Part shown: in pieces, positions 41,082-50,207 of the stretch
How the letters are laid out: each line of letters begins with the position of its first letter
Position numbering within the stretch: position 1 is the first letter of the stretch
Assembly (NCBI RefSeq): GCF_042680725.1
Contig: NZ_JBHUEK010000018.1
Coordinates: forward strand, 1 to 64,000
Direction of reading: 5' to 3'
Origin: Ferdinandcohnia salidurans
Lineage (GTDB): Bacteria; Bacillota; Bacilli; Bacillales; Bacillaceae_L
DNA: 64,000 bases
The notes under the pieces: generated by a model
The model's input: only the letters and a program-made list of their open reading frames with translations
Told to the model about the DNA's origin: nothing
Database searches by the model: none
Program-made: the position numbers and the translations under genes

Positions 41082-42467
41082 TTGGCTAAACAAATACGCT
41101 TAAATGTTTTCGATATGACGAGTGCTATGCATAATTCACACGGGCTTTGGAAGCATCCAAATAGTGAGAGACATACTCAATATAAAGATTTAGATTATTG
41201 GATAGAGTTAGCGAAATTATTGGAACGAGGAAAGTTTGATGCTGTATTTTTTGCGGATGTGCTGGGGATATATGATGTTTATAAACAAAGTAAACAGCCA
41301 TCTATTCGTGACGGGGTTCAGGTGCCATTAAATGATCCAGCTTTTGTTGTACCAGCGATGGCGAGTGTAACAGAACATCTATCTTTCGCCGTGACAGTTA
41401 GTACTACATATGAGCATCCATTCGGCCATGCAAGAAGATTTTCTACCTTAGACCATCTTACAAAAGGGAGAATCGCTTGGAATATCGTTACTTCCTATCT
41501 TCCAAATGCTGCACGTAACTTTGGTCTACCAGAAATGCTCAAACATGATGCACGTTATGATTTGGCAGATGAGTTTTTGGAAGTCTCTTATAAGCTATGG
41601 GAAGGGAGTTGGGAGGACAATGCTGTCATTGCTGACGCCTCCCAGGAGATTCTAATAGACCCATCGAAGGTACATGAGATTAATCATAAAGGTGAGTATT
41701 TTTCGGTAGAAGGTCCTCATTTAAGTGAGCCTTCCATACAGCGTACCCCAGTTATATATCAAGCAGGTACGTCTGAACGTGGCAAGGAGTTTGCGGCCAA
41801 ACATGCAGAATGTGTATTTGTTGGAGGGTCAGCAGAAAAAATAAAATCGGCTATTCAAGATATCCGACAAAGAGCGCAAAAGTATGGACGAAACCCTGAG
41901 AATATAAAGGCATTTACTTTTTTAAATGTAATTGTGGGAGAGACTTCAGAACAGGCAGAAGAAAAGTATCAGGAATTAGCTAGGTATTGGAGTGCTGAAG
42001 CAGCAAAAGCCCAATATGGCGGTTCTAGCGGGTATGATTTATCACAGTATACAGACTTAGATAGTCCTTTTGAATATAAACATACCGAACATGGGCAATC
42101 AAGAGCTGCTTCACTTACAAAAGATGCACCAAAAAAATTAACAGTCAGAGAGGTATTAAACCGTTTTGAAATAATTGATCGGAATCATGTGCTAGTAGGA
42201 AATCCTAGTGAAGTGGCTGATGCAATTCAATTTCAATTCGAAGAGAGCGGTGTAGATGGCTTTAACTTGGCTCATCTTGTCACACCAGAAAGCCTAGAGG
42301 AATTCATTGATTTGGTCATTCCTGAATTACAGAAACGCGGAATTTACAAAACAGAATATGAACAGGGGTCCTTCAGAGAAAAATTATTTAATCACGGAAG
42401 TAGTTTATTACCTAGTGATCATACGGGAAGTCAGTATCGAAAAACTGCTATATTAGAAGGGAAGTAA
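41082..42467 (+). CDS. FMN-dependent monooxygenase, NtaA/SnaA/DszA (LLM) family
   Basis: Bacterial luciferase-like flavin monooxygenase (461 aa) that uses reduced FMN and O2. The family includes dimethylsulfide, dibenzothiophene sulfone and nitrilotriacetate monooxygenases and LadA. Recognisable blocks are LNVFDMTSAMHNSHGLWKHP at the N terminus, FDAVFFADVLG, the WNIVTSYLPNAARNFG flavin region and YQAGTSERGKEFAA. The start chosen is TTG after AAAGGTGA; a GTG three codons earlier lies inside that site. Its position right after metNIQ suggests scavenging of organic sulfur, probably in the same SAM-regulated unit. The substrate is unproven. Confidence 0.85.
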   Translation: MAKQIRLNVFDMTSAMHNSHGLWKHPNSERHTQYKDLDYWIELAKLLERGKFDAVFFADVLGIYDVYKQSKQPSIRDGVQVPLNDPAFVVPAMASVTEHLSFAVTVSTTYEHPFGHARRFSTLDHLTKGRIAWNIVTSYLPNAARNFGLPEMLKHDARYDLADEFLEVSYKLWEGSWEDNAVIADASQEILIDPSKVHEINHKGEYFSVEGPHLSEPSIQRTPVIYQAGTSERGKEFAAKHAECVFVGGSAEKIKSAIQDIRQRAQKYGRNPENIKAFTFLNVIVGETSEQAEEKYQELARYWSAEAAKAQYGGSSGYDLSQYTDLDSPFEYKHTEHGQSRAASLTKDAPKKLTVREVLNRFEIIDRNHVLVGNPSEVADAIQFQFEESGVDGFNLAHLVTPESLEEFIDLVIPELQKRGIYKTEYEQGSFREKLFNHGSSLLPSDHTGSQYRKTAILEGK

Positions 42468-42542
42468 CAATTATATTTATTAAAGGCCTTGCTAAACAAA
42501 TGGTGTTTTTATATAAGTGCTCACTAAGTTGATAGAAGCGGA

Positions 42543-42639
42543 AGGCGGCGACTCCTGCGGGAAAAGCGTGAGACTTGAGACCCCGCAGGAGCGAGAGCGA
42601 CGAGGAGGCTCAAGCCACGCCCGCGGAAAGCGTCCGCCT
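42543..42639. repeat. GC-rich structured interspersed element
   Basis: An unusually GC-rich block in AT-rich surroundings. The stem CTCCTGCGGG (42552-42561) pairs perfectly with CCCGCAGGAG (42582-42591). The loop segment GCGTGAGACTTGAG can pair with CTCAAGCCACGC at 42609-42620, forming a pseudoknot or an alternative fold, and AGGCGG/CCGCCT may close the outside. From memory, closely similar blocks are dispersed in many Bacillaceae genomes. It lies between two genes and does not code. Confidence 0.7.
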
Positions 42640-42705
42640 GCAGCGGATATCAACGGTGTAAAAAAGCGAAAACAGGCCTTTGAAAAAATGGAAAGGGAGT
42701 TATTT

Positions 42706-43692
42706 ATGGAATATAAAACAATCGGAGATACTGGCATTTACGTATCAGAGTTGTGTTTCGGTACAATGTCTTTTGGTGGGATAGCAGACGAAAAAACGTC
42801 TATGGCAATGTTTAACCGGTGTAGGGAAGTTGGGATCAATTTCTTTGATACAGCTAATATTTATAACAGTGGAAGGTCGGAAGAAATACTTGGTAAATGT
42901 ATAGCTGATTGCCGGGATGATATTGTATTAACATCAAAGGTCGGTCTTCCTTCTGGAGTTGGTAAAAATGAAGGTGGCACTTCTAGAAGACATATTTTCC
43001 TTTCAATTGAGAAAACCCTAAAGCGTTTGGGAACAGATCGAATTGAATTTTATTTCCTCCATCGGTTTGATGAGACAACCGATATCGAGGAAACGCTCAT
43101 TGCGTTAGATGATCTGCAAAGACAAGGGAAGATCCTATATCCTGCGGTTAGTAATTGGGCAGCCTGGCAAATTGCGAAAGCTCTTGGTATATCAGAACGA
43201 AAAGCGTTGGCTAAATTTAAACTAATTCAACCAATGTATAATCTAGTAAAAAGACAAGCCGAAGTAGAGATATTACCACTAGCTCAAGCGGAAGGGCTTG
43301 GAGTCATTAGCTATAGCCCGTTAGGTGGAGGACTCTTAACAGGAAAATATGGGGAAGCTAAGAAGCCCAAACAAGGTAGGCTGGTAGAACAACATAACTA
43401 TCAACTTAGATATGCTCAAAAGGATTATTATGAAATTGCTAGTCGTTTCACACAATATGCAAATGAAAATGGGTATGATCCGGTTTCTCTAGCGGTCGCT
43501 TGGGTAAAGAGTAACCCGAGTATTACAGCGCCTATCATAGGTGCTAGAAACCTAGAGCAGTTGGAGCCAGCGCTTGATTCTATTCATATCTCGTTAGATA
43601 AGAATCAGTGGGAAGAAATTGCATCCTTATCTATTACACCCCCGTTAGCAACAGACCACAGTGCGGAAGAAGGAATAGTTAAGAGTAGATAA
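42706..43692 (+). CDS. Aldo/keto reductase
   Basis: NADPH-dependent oxidoreductase (328 aa) of the AKR superfamily, related to the voltage-gated K-channel beta-like and YghZ-type proteins. The start is MEYKTIGDTGIYVSELCFGT. The active-site tetrad is visible as Asp in FFDTANIYNSGRSEE, with its Tyr, Lys in TSKVGLP and His in YFLHRFDE; the NADPH end is APIIGARNLEQLEPAL. The ATG at 42706 has GAAAGGGAG upstream; longer readings run into the GC-rich element and are not credible. The tail of this gene is duplicated after hutG. Confidence 0.9.
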   Translation: MEYKTIGDTGIYVSELCFGTMSFGGIADEKTSMAMFNRCREVGINFFDTANIYNSGRSEEILGKCIADCRDDIVLTSKVGLPSGVGKNEGGTSRRHIFLSIEKTLKRLGTDRIEFYFLHRFDETTDIEETLIALDDLQRQGKILYPAVSNWAAWQIAKALGISERKALAKFKLIQPMYNLVKRQAEVEILPLAQAEGLGVISYSPLGGGLLTGKYGEAKKPKQGRLVEQHNYQLRYAQKDYYEIASRFTQYANENGYDPVSLAVAWVKSNPSITAPIIGARNLEQLEPALDSIHISLDKNQWEEIASLSITPPLATDHSAEEGIVKSR

Positions 43693-43700
43693 GATAAGAA

Positions 43701-43738
43701 AAACTGTAGGTGCATGCCGTCCTACAGTTTTTTCTTTT
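43701..43738. terminator. Terminator shared by the aldo/keto reductase and gamma-CA genes
   Basis: AAACTGTAGG pairs perfectly with CCTACAGTTT around a 10-nt loop, with T-rich sequence on the right and A-rich sequence on the left, so it can serve both convergent genes. Confidence 0.88.
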
Positions 43739-43748
43739 TTCTATGGAA

Positions 43749-44264
43749 CTATTTATTTAATATGTCATTGTATATGTAACTTTTTTCAACGTACGTATCA
43801 ATTGAAAGTTGAATTAGTTCAAAATCCTTATTGGTTAGTTCCCGAACCACCTTTCCAGGTGAGCCTAGGACAAGGGAACGAGGTGGGATTATTTTATTAG
43901 ACGGAATTAGTGTATTGGCACCAATGATACACTCTTCACCGATGACGGCACCATCTAAAATGGTTGAGCCCATTCCGATGATACATCTTTTTTTAATCGT
44001 ACAACCATGCAGAATCACATTATGACCAACAGTTACTTCATCTTCCACTACTACCGGTGAGCCTTCAAATAAATGAATGGTTGCATTATCCTGGATACTG
44101 CATCGATCCCCAATAATGATAGCGTCTTCATCACCACGCAGAACGGCATTAAACCAAATAGAGGTCTCTTTACCAACCTGAACATCACCAATTACATATG
44201 AACCTGGAGCCAAGAAGACAGTCTCATGTACGTTCGGTTTTTTGTCTTTAAAGGGAATAAGCAT
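43749..44264 (-). CDS. Gamma carbonic anhydrase-family hexapeptide protein
   Basis: Left-handed beta-helix protein (171 aa) with hexapeptide repeats (IGDVQVGKETSIWFNAVLRG split over about 24-45, then CSIQDNATIH, VTVGHNVILHG, CIIGMGSTIL). The three zinc-ligand His of gamma carbonic anhydrases have counterparts in IHLFEG and VGHNVILHG. It resembles B. subtilis YtoA. Activity is uncertain because many members are not active anhydrases. It is transcribed against the aldo/keto reductase; a TGT-TATAAT extended -10 lies about 30 bp upstream on the minus strand. Confidence 0.87.
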   Translation of the reverse strand: MLIPFKDKKPNVHETVFLAPGSYVIGDVQVGKETSIWFNAVLRGDEDAIIIGDRCSIQDNATIHLFEGSPVVVEDEVTVGHNVILHGCTIKKRCIIGMGSTILDGAVIGEECIIGANTLIPSNKIIPPRSLVLGSPGKVVRELTNKDFELIQLSIDTYVEKSYIYNDILNK

Positions 44265-44346
44265 TATGAAATCTCCTTTTCAATTTTTCATAATATTATA
44301 ACATATTTATCATTCGTGATAAGATGGGATTTGGATTGGACTTGCT

Positions 44347-44762
44347 CGTTCGGGACTTCATAACGCCGATGAAGGACTTTGCATGGGACTGACAAGCTCG
44401 TTCGGGACTTCATAACGCCGATGAAGGACTTTGTACGAGACTCGCTTGTTCGTTCGGGACTTCATAACGCCGATGAAGGACTTTGCACGAGACTCGCATG
44501 TTCGTTCGGGACTTCATAACCGTGATGAAGGACTTTGCACGAGATTGACATGCTCGTTCGGGACTTCATAACGCCGATGAAGGACTATGCACGAGACTGA
44601 CATGCTCGTTCGGGACTTCATAACGCCGATGAAGGACTTTGCACGAGACTGACATGTTCGTTCGGGACTTCATAACGCCGATGAAGGACTTTGCACGAGA
44701 CTCGCTTGTTCGTTCGGGACTTCATAACCGCGATGAAGGACTTTGCATGAGACTCGCTTGTT
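44347..44762. repeat. Eight tandem 52-bp hairpin units (array 2)
   Basis: Eight units start at 44347, 44399, 44451, 44503, 44555, 44607, 44659 and 44711, each exactly 52 bp and beginning CGTTCGGGACTTCATA. Each carries CTTCAT-AACGCCG-ATGAAG, a 6-bp stem with a 7-nt loop; in units 4 and 8 the loop changes to AACCGTG or AACCGCG while the stem is kept. The sequence differs from array 1 at 22.9-23.4 kb, but period and stem are identical. No spacers and no open frame of interest; upstream of the UvrA-like gene and downstream of the gamma-CA promoter. Confidence 0.92.
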
Positions 44763-44870
44763 CTTATTAGAACAATCTTCGATAAGGAAAGGTATTCCTC
44801 CTGGTAGGGGTGGCTAAACTTGTAACGAACTGATAAAAACATAGTAGATTAATATAGAAAGGATGGTAAC

Positions 44871-47150
44871 ATGTCTGATATAAAAGATGAAATTATTTTA
44901 AGAGGATTAAAAGAACATAATCTAAAAAATATAGATTTAACTATACCAAAAGAAAAAATCATCGTATTTACTGGTCTTTCAGGCTCTGGAAAGAGTTCAG
45001 TTGTTTTTGATACATTAGCAACAGAAAGCAGAAGACAAATGACAATGAACTATCCTCTCTATGTCAGAAATCAAATGCCAAGGTATGAAAGACCCCACGC
45101 GGATCTTATGCAAAACTTAAGCCCTGTTATTGTTGTAGAACAAAGGCCGATAGGGGGGAATTCTCGCTCAACAGTAGGCACCTATATGGATATCGATCCA
45201 TTGATTAGACTTTTATTCTCAAGGATAGGAAAACCATCCATAGGTTCTGCCACCGATTTTTCGAGTCAAAGTTCCTTTGGGAGATGTCCAGAATGTGGTG
45301 GATTTGGGGAGGTCATTACGCCGGACTTAAATAAAATAATCGATTTCAATCAAACACTTCGAGGATACGCAGTGAAATTTAAGCCGTTGTCGCCATCTGG
45401 CTGGCAAGGCAGATGGATGATGACTGGTGGTTTATTCGATCCAGATAAGTCTATAAAGGACTACTCAAAAGAAGAACTCCAGTTGCTATTATATGGTCCT
45501 CGAGAAGGTGAAAAAGTCTATGCGCCGTTTCATACGAAAAATGGACCACAGGATCATGAGTGGGATGGGCTATTGCCTCGATTTACGCGACTTTATATAA
45601 ACAGAGATATCACAAAGCTAAAAGAAGTATCCCAAGATGATGTATTGGCCGTTTCTACACATTCATTATGCCCAACCTGCCAAGGCTCTGGCATGAATCC
45701 AAAGGTATTAGAATGTAGAATAAATAACTTGAACATCGCAGACTACAATCAATTAGAGCTTCCAGACATAATAGAAGAACTAAAGAATATCAAAGATCCG
45801 ATGGGAGAATCAATTGCACAACAAATAATCCCACATGTGACACAACTAGTCGATATGGGATTAGGATATTTGAGTCTATCAAGAAAAATGGGCACTCTGT
45901 CAAGTGGCGAAGCTCAAAGGGTAAAAATTGCTCGTCATTTAGGGAGCAGTTTAAACAATATTACATACATTTTCGACGAACCAAGTGCAGGGCTCCATCC
46001 AGAAGAAGTGGATATGTTAATACATATGCTAAAAAGGATAAAAGACCAACACAATACAGTAATTGTAATTGAACACAATCTATCAGTCATAAAAGTAGCA
46101 GATGAAATAATTGAAATGGGACCAGGAGCAGGTGTAAATGGAGGAGAGGTTCTCTATCAAGGAAAGATAGAAGGCCTAAAGAACTCTCCCACCGCAACAG
46201 CTTTAAACCATAGATTAAACATAAATAGAAGTCAAAGGGATATAAAAAGTTATTTTAGAATCAGAAAAGCAGCTACCAATAACCTGAAGAATATAAGCGT
46301 ACACATTCCTAAAAATGCCTTAGTCTCGGTTTGTGGAGTGTCAGGTTCAGGTAAAAGCTCACTAATGTTGGAAGCATTTGCGAAAGAATATCCTGAGACC
46401 TTAATGGTAGGCCAAGGTAGCATAGGAATCTCCAATCGTTCGACCCTGGCTACATATATGGGGATCATGGACGATATTCGTGCGACATTTTCAAAAGAAA
46501 CAGGACAACCAGCGGGTTTATTCAGCTTTAACTCCTTAGGAGCATGCCCTATCTGCAATGGAAAAGGAGTAATAACCCCAGATGTAGCATTTGCAGATCC
46601 GGTAACAATACCTTGTGAAACATGTGGTGGTTCGAGATATTCAGATGAAGCGCTGTCCTACAAATATCAGAATAAAAATATAGTAGAGATATTAAATTTA
46701 ACTACGGATGAGGCTGTTCATTATTTTAATATACCCAAAATCATAAAAAGAGTGCGTACACTTAAAGAAGTAGGTTTAGGGTATTTGACTTTAGGCCAGA
46801 CGACAAGTTCTCTAAGCGGAGGGGAAATCCAACGTCTAAAGCTCGCAAGCCACTTACAAAAAGAAGGACAAATCTATCTTTTAGACGAGCCATCTTTAGG
46901 GCTACACACAGAAGACAATGAAAAACTATTAGACGTATTTCAAAATCTCGTAAACAGAGGTAATTCTGTCATCATAATCGAACACAATCTAAACTTTATA
47001 GCGGCGAGCGACTGGGTAATTGAGTTAGGTCCAGGGGGAGGAAAAAAAGGAGGACATCTTATTTTTGAAGGCACACCAGAAAAAATGTTACGAGCAGAAA
47101 CATTAACAGCGAAATGGTTAAAGCATGGAGTTATCGCACATAACACTTAA
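44871..47150 (+). CDS. UvrA-like ABC ATPase (short UvrA paralogue)
   Basis: Protein of 759 aa with two UvrA-type ATPase modules, shorter than the canonical UvrA (about 940-960). Two Walker A motifs (GLSGSGKSS near 35 and GVSGSGKSS near 489), two LSSGE/LSGGE signatures and zinc-finger Cys pairs (CPECGGFG, CPTCQGSG, CPICNGKG, CETCGG) are present. The reduced insertion regions fit UvrA2/drug-resistance-type paralogues, which may help tolerate DNA-binding compounds. No uvrB or uvrC is adjacent. It is a single gene behind the 52-bp array; the RBS is AAAGGATGG. Confidence 0.9.
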   Translation: MSDIKDEIILRGLKEHNLKNIDLTIPKEKIIVFTGLSGSGKSSVVFDTLATESRRQMTMNYPLYVRNQMPRYERPHADLMQNLSPVIVVEQRPIGGNSRSTVGTYMDIDPLIRLLFSRIGKPSIGSATDFSSQSSFGRCPECGGFGEVITPDLNKIIDFNQTLRGYAVKFKPLSPSGWQGRWMMTGGLFDPDKSIKDYSKEELQLLLYGPREGEKVYAPFHTKNGPQDHEWDGLLPRFTRLYINRDITKLKEVSQDDVLAVSTHSLCPTCQGSGMNPKVLECRINNLNIADYNQLELPDIIEELKNIKDPMGESIAQQIIPHVTQLVDMGLGYLSLSRKMGTLSSGEAQRVKIARHLGSSLNNITYIFDEPSAGLHPEEVDMLIHMLKRIKDQHNTVIVIEHNLSVIKVADEIIEMGPGAGVNGGEVLYQGKIEGLKNSPTATALNHRLNINRSQRDIKSYFRIRKAATNNLKNISVHIPKNALVSVCGVSGSGKSSLMLEAFAKEYPETLMVGQGSIGISNRSTLATYMGIMDDIRATFSKETGQPAGLFSFNSLGACPICNGKGVITPDVAFADPVTIPCETCGGSRYSDEALSYKYQNKNIVEILNLTTDEAVHYFNIPKIIKRVRTLKEVGLGYLTLGQTTSSLSGGEIQRLKLASHLQKEGQIYLLDEPSLGLHTEDNEKLLDVFQNLVNRGNSVIIIEHNLNFIAASDWVIELGPGGGKKGGHLIFEGTPEKMLRAETLTAKWLKHGVIAHNT

Positions 47151-47231
47151 AAAAGGGTACTGACCTCAATATTCGCCAGATCTAGAAAACTATTTTATCG
47201 TCTAAAAAAATTTAGAAATTTCGTTTGAGAA

Positions 47232-47258
47232 AGAGTGAGCCTTTTAAGGTTCACTCTT
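47232..47258 (+). terminator. Hairpin after the UvrA-like gene
   Basis: AGAGTGAGCCTT-TT-AAGGTTCACTCT with one G-U pair; the following T-run is short. Confidence 0.6.
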
Positions 47259-47324
47259 GTTAACGATATTAAGTTTTCTATATTCATTCGATTGTAAAAT
47301 ATCTCGAATTCAAGAATCTTTAAA

Positions 47325-47354
47325 TTGACGCAAAACCTGTGTGGATGCTAATAT
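47325..47354 (+). promoter_or_regulatory. Sigma-A promoter of the GGDEF-EAL gene
   Basis: TTGACG (47325-47330), an 18-bp spacer and TAATAT (47349-47354), about 95 bp upstream of the ATG. Confidence 0.5.
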
Positions 47355-47448
47355 AAAATTATTCAAGAAAGTTCACACTTACATATTTAGCCTTTACTAC
47401 TGCTAGGTATTAAAAATTGTAATTGTAAACTTAAAGGAGTTTAAAAAA

Positions 47449-49206
47449 ATGGAAAACATACATCATACTCTAGATTACTCTGATAAATCCATAAGCTCTA
47501 AATTAGCAAAACAAATAGAAGAGGAACAAAACGAAAAATATAGATTGATAGCTGAAAATACAACTGATTTAATTAGTCTCATTGAAGTAGACGGTACTTT
47601 CCAATACGCATCTCCATCCTTTGAAGCTATATTAAAATATGACTTATCTTCCATCCGACATCTTAATCTATTTGATATGATTCATCCAGATGATCAAGCG
47701 ATGGTTAACAAGGAAATAAGGATCTTTTGCAAGAGGAAAAAAACAGTTAGACATATAGAAATTCGTATCCGTGATCACAAAGGGGATTATATTGATATAG
47801 AGGCCAGTTTTAGTGTCATTGATAAATCATCATTTTCAAAAAATGATTTAATTCTTGTGGTCATGCGTGATATTCGATTCAGAAAGATATTCGAACAAAA
47901 AATATATCATTTGGCTTTTCATGACTCATTAACAAATCTGCCGAATCGACGTTCTTTTATGAATGAGTTAAATAGGGAAATTCTTGACAGGAAACATAGA
48001 GCCGTGTCGACTAAAATGTCCGTCCTATTTATTGATCTAGATAATTTTAAATCGATTAACGATCAGTGGGGCCATGATGTAGGTGATCAAGTATTAATTG
48101 AAGCTGCAAGAAATATAAAGGACGCGATACGTCCAAGCGATCTAGTAGGTCGTGTTGGCGGGGATGAATTTATTGTATTGTTAAGGGATATTAAAGATGA
48201 AGAGGATTTAAAAAAATATGTTACTCGAATTCTAACGAAATTTAACTCTCCACTCTCAATTTCAGGGCAGGAGTATATCATGACATGCAGCATTGGAGTC
48301 GCTACTTATCCAAACGACGGTGATACATCGAGGGAACTGATTAAGAATGCAGATGATGCCCTTTATAATGTTAAAAGTAAAGGGAAAAATCATTATTTAC
48401 TCTTTAATAGTAAAATTAAAAATGAATCATTAGAACGTAGGTTGCTAGAAAATGCATTGAGAATGGCTATAAAAGAAGAACAGTTTTATCTGGAATACCA
48501 ACCAAAACTAAATCTCTCTACCCGAACATTAATTGGGATGGAGGCTTTAGTTAGATGGAAACATCCTGAGTTAGGTACCATTCCACCTGGTAAATTTATA
48601 TCTTTGGCTGAAGAAACTGGTTTAATTGTGCCATTAGGGGAATGGATCTTGCGGGAAAGCTGTAGGCAAATGAAAAAATGGCAAGAAAAAGGGTATCATT
48701 CATTGGTTATTTCAGTTAATGTATCCATCCGACAGCTTGAGGATGTTAATTTTATCAATTCGGTCAAGAAAATATTGAAGGAAACAGATTTAGACCCAAA
48801 ATGGCTCGAAATGGAAGTAACAGAAAGTGTTTTTATGGATGTTAATGATGCTGCGTCCATCCTTGAGGAAATCCGCCAGTTGGGAATTCAAATTTCAATT
48901 GATGATTTCGGAACTGGATATAGTTCGCTCAGTTACCTTAAGCACCTTCCAATTGATACTTTAAAGGTGGACGCTTCATTCATTAAAGATATCCATGTGA
49001 ATGAAGAAAGCAGGGCAATTGTGAAATCCGTTTTAACGTTGGCAACAACTTTAGGTTTAAATGTAATTGCAGAAGGAATCGAAATACAGGAACACGTCAA
49101 TGAACTCAACAAAGATGGTTTATTATTTGGACAAGGTTTTTACTTTAGCAAACCATTGAATAGTCAAGCATTTGAAGAGTACCTATTAAAAGGACTAAAC
49201 ATGTAA
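47449..49206 (+). CDS. PAS-GGDEF-EAL cyclic-di-GMP protein
   Basis: Signalling protein (585 aa) that may make and/or degrade c-di-GMP. A PAS domain (about 28-145; LIAENTTDLISLIEVDGTFQ split) is followed by GGDEF (about 160-315) with an intact GGDEF motif and the RxxD inhibitory site (RPSD) five residues before it, and EAL (about 330-580) with EALVRW, the NVSIRQL block and DDFGTGYSSLSYLK. Both catalytic signatures look intact. There is no membrane segment, so the signal is sensed by the PAS domain in the cytosol. It is a single-gene unit with an AAAGGAG site. Confidence 0.93.
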   Translation: MENIHHTLDYSDKSISSKLAKQIEEEQNEKYRLIAENTTDLISLIEVDGTFQYASPSFEAILKYDLSSIRHLNLFDMIHPDDQAMVNKEIRIFCKRKKTVRHIEIRIRDHKGDYIDIEASFSVIDKSSFSKNDLILVVMRDIRFRKIFEQKIYHLAFHDSLTNLPNRRSFMNELNREILDRKHRAVSTKMSVLFIDLDNFKSINDQWGHDVGDQVLIEAARNIKDAIRPSDLVGRVGGDEFIVLLRDIKDEEDLKKYVTRILTKFNSPLSISGQEYIMTCSIGVATYPNDGDTSRELIKNADDALYNVKSKGKNHYLLFNSKIKNESLERRLLENALRMAIKEEQFYLEYQPKLNLSTRTLIGMEALVRWKHPELGTIPPGKFISLAEETGLIVPLGEWILRESCRQMKKWQEKGYHSLVISVNVSIRQLEDVNFINSVKKILKETDLDPKWLEMEVTESVFMDVNDAASILEEIRQLGIQISIDDFGTGYSSLSYLKHLPIDTLKVDASFIKDIHVNEESRAIVKSVLTLATTLGLNVIAEGIEIQEHVNELNKDGLLFGQGFYFSKPLNSQAFEEYLLKGLNM

Positions 49207-49230
49207 CGTGATTCACTGTTCCACGACACT

Positions 49231-49271
49231 AAGAAAAGAAGTAAATTCAAAATGAATTTACTTCTTTTCTT
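49231..49271. terminator. Bidirectional terminator between the GGDEF-EAL and CDF genes
   Basis: AAGAAAAGAAGTAAATTCA pairs perfectly with its complement around AAA, giving a 19-bp stem. It lies between two convergent genes. Confidence 0.85.
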
Positions 49272-49281
49272 TAAAAGTATC

Positions 49282-50175
49282 TTATTCAATCATCATTAAC
49301 TTGTCATTTCCAATTGGCTCCACATGGACATGAACATCGTGAACATTATATTGGTTCATCAACATTACCTCCACATTAGAAGCTATTTCATGTGCCTCGG
49401 TAATATCTAAATTATTTGGAACAGAGATTACAACATCTACAGTATTGCTATTTCCATATGTTCTTCCTTTAATATCTTTTACTTCTAATACTCCCTTTAC
49501 ATTCAAGATTGTCTGTTTATACTCTTCTAACGCATGTATATCGAAGCCATCCGTTAAGTAATGTGAGGATTCTCTAAAAATATCCCACCCTGTCTTACAT
49601 ATCAATAATCCAACAACTAATGCTGCCACTGGATCGAGCCAGGGTATGCCGAATTGAGAAGCTAAAATACCAATTGCCGTCCCTATACTAACCCATGCAT
49701 CCGAGAGGTTGTCTTTAGCTGCAGCCATAACGGCATGACTTTTTACTTTTGTCGCTAAATTTTTATTATAGCGGTAGACAAAGATCATAATAATTGCGGA
49801 AAAAAATCCTGTCCAAGCTGCTATCATATCAGGCGATTCAGCTTTGCCATTAAATACAGAAGTAGCTGCACCGTATAAAACCTGAAGACCTACAGCTATC
49901 ATTATGATGGCGGCGATTAACGATGCAACAGATTCAGCCTTCCAATGGCCATAGGGGTGATCTTCATCTGCTGGTTTTTGAGAAAGTCTTAATCCAATTA
50001 ATACGGCAATAGAGGCAATTATGTCAGTTGTATTATTTAAACCATCGGCTTTCAGCGCTTCTGAACCTGCTATATAACCAACGACTAGTTTTAAACATGA
50101 TAAAAGTATGTAAACGGCAATACTTAAAATTGCACCACGTTCCCCTAACTTTAAATCTTGATACCTCTGTTCCAT
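49282..50175 (-). CDS. mneS: Cation diffusion facilitator, probable manganese exporter
   Basis: CDF family protein (297 aa) with about six helices and a C-terminal cytoplasmic metal domain. The pattern LKADGLNNTTDIIASIAVLIG with the helix-2 Asp pair (DGLNNTTD), DEDHPYGHWKAE and the helix-5 AKDNLSDAWVSIG follows the MneS/MntE-type exporters; B. subtilis MneS exports Mn2+. The C-terminal HDVHVHVEP carries further His residues. An extended -10 (TGG-TACAAT) lies 33 bp upstream on the minus strand. The start is ATG with GGAGGAAG. Confidence 0.85.
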   Translation of the reverse strand: MEQRYQDLKLGERGAILSIAVYILLSCLKLVVGYIAGSEALKADGLNNTTDIIASIAVLIGLRLSQKPADEDHPYGHWKAESVASLIAAIIMIAVGLQVLYGAATSVFNGKAESPDMIAAWTGFFSAIIMIFVYRYNKNLATKVKSHAVMAAAKDNLSDAWVSIGTAIGILASQFGIPWLDPVAALVVGLLICKTGWDIFRESSHYLTDGFDIHALEEYKQTILNVKGVLEVKDIKGRTYGNSNTVDVVISVPNNLDITEAHEIASNVEVMLMNQYNVHDVHVHVEPIGNDKLMMIE

Positions 50176-50207
50176 TTATCTTCCTCCGATAATTAGCATT
50201 GAAATTT

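Noticed and set aside
42517..42705. N-terminal extension of the aldo/keto reductase
   Set aside because: The extension would translate the GC-rich structured element. The family start MEYKTIGDTG has its own ribosome-binding site at 42706.
44347..44762. Open frame on the minus strand through the second repeat array
   Set aside because: The frame arises from the repeat itself; 52 bp is not a multiple of three, so no repeated peptide results, and there is no convincing ribosome-binding site.
44871..47150. Canonical UvrA of nucleotide excision repair
   Set aside because: It is about 190 residues shorter than UvrA, lacks an adjacent uvrB, and fits the short UvrA-like paralogues better.
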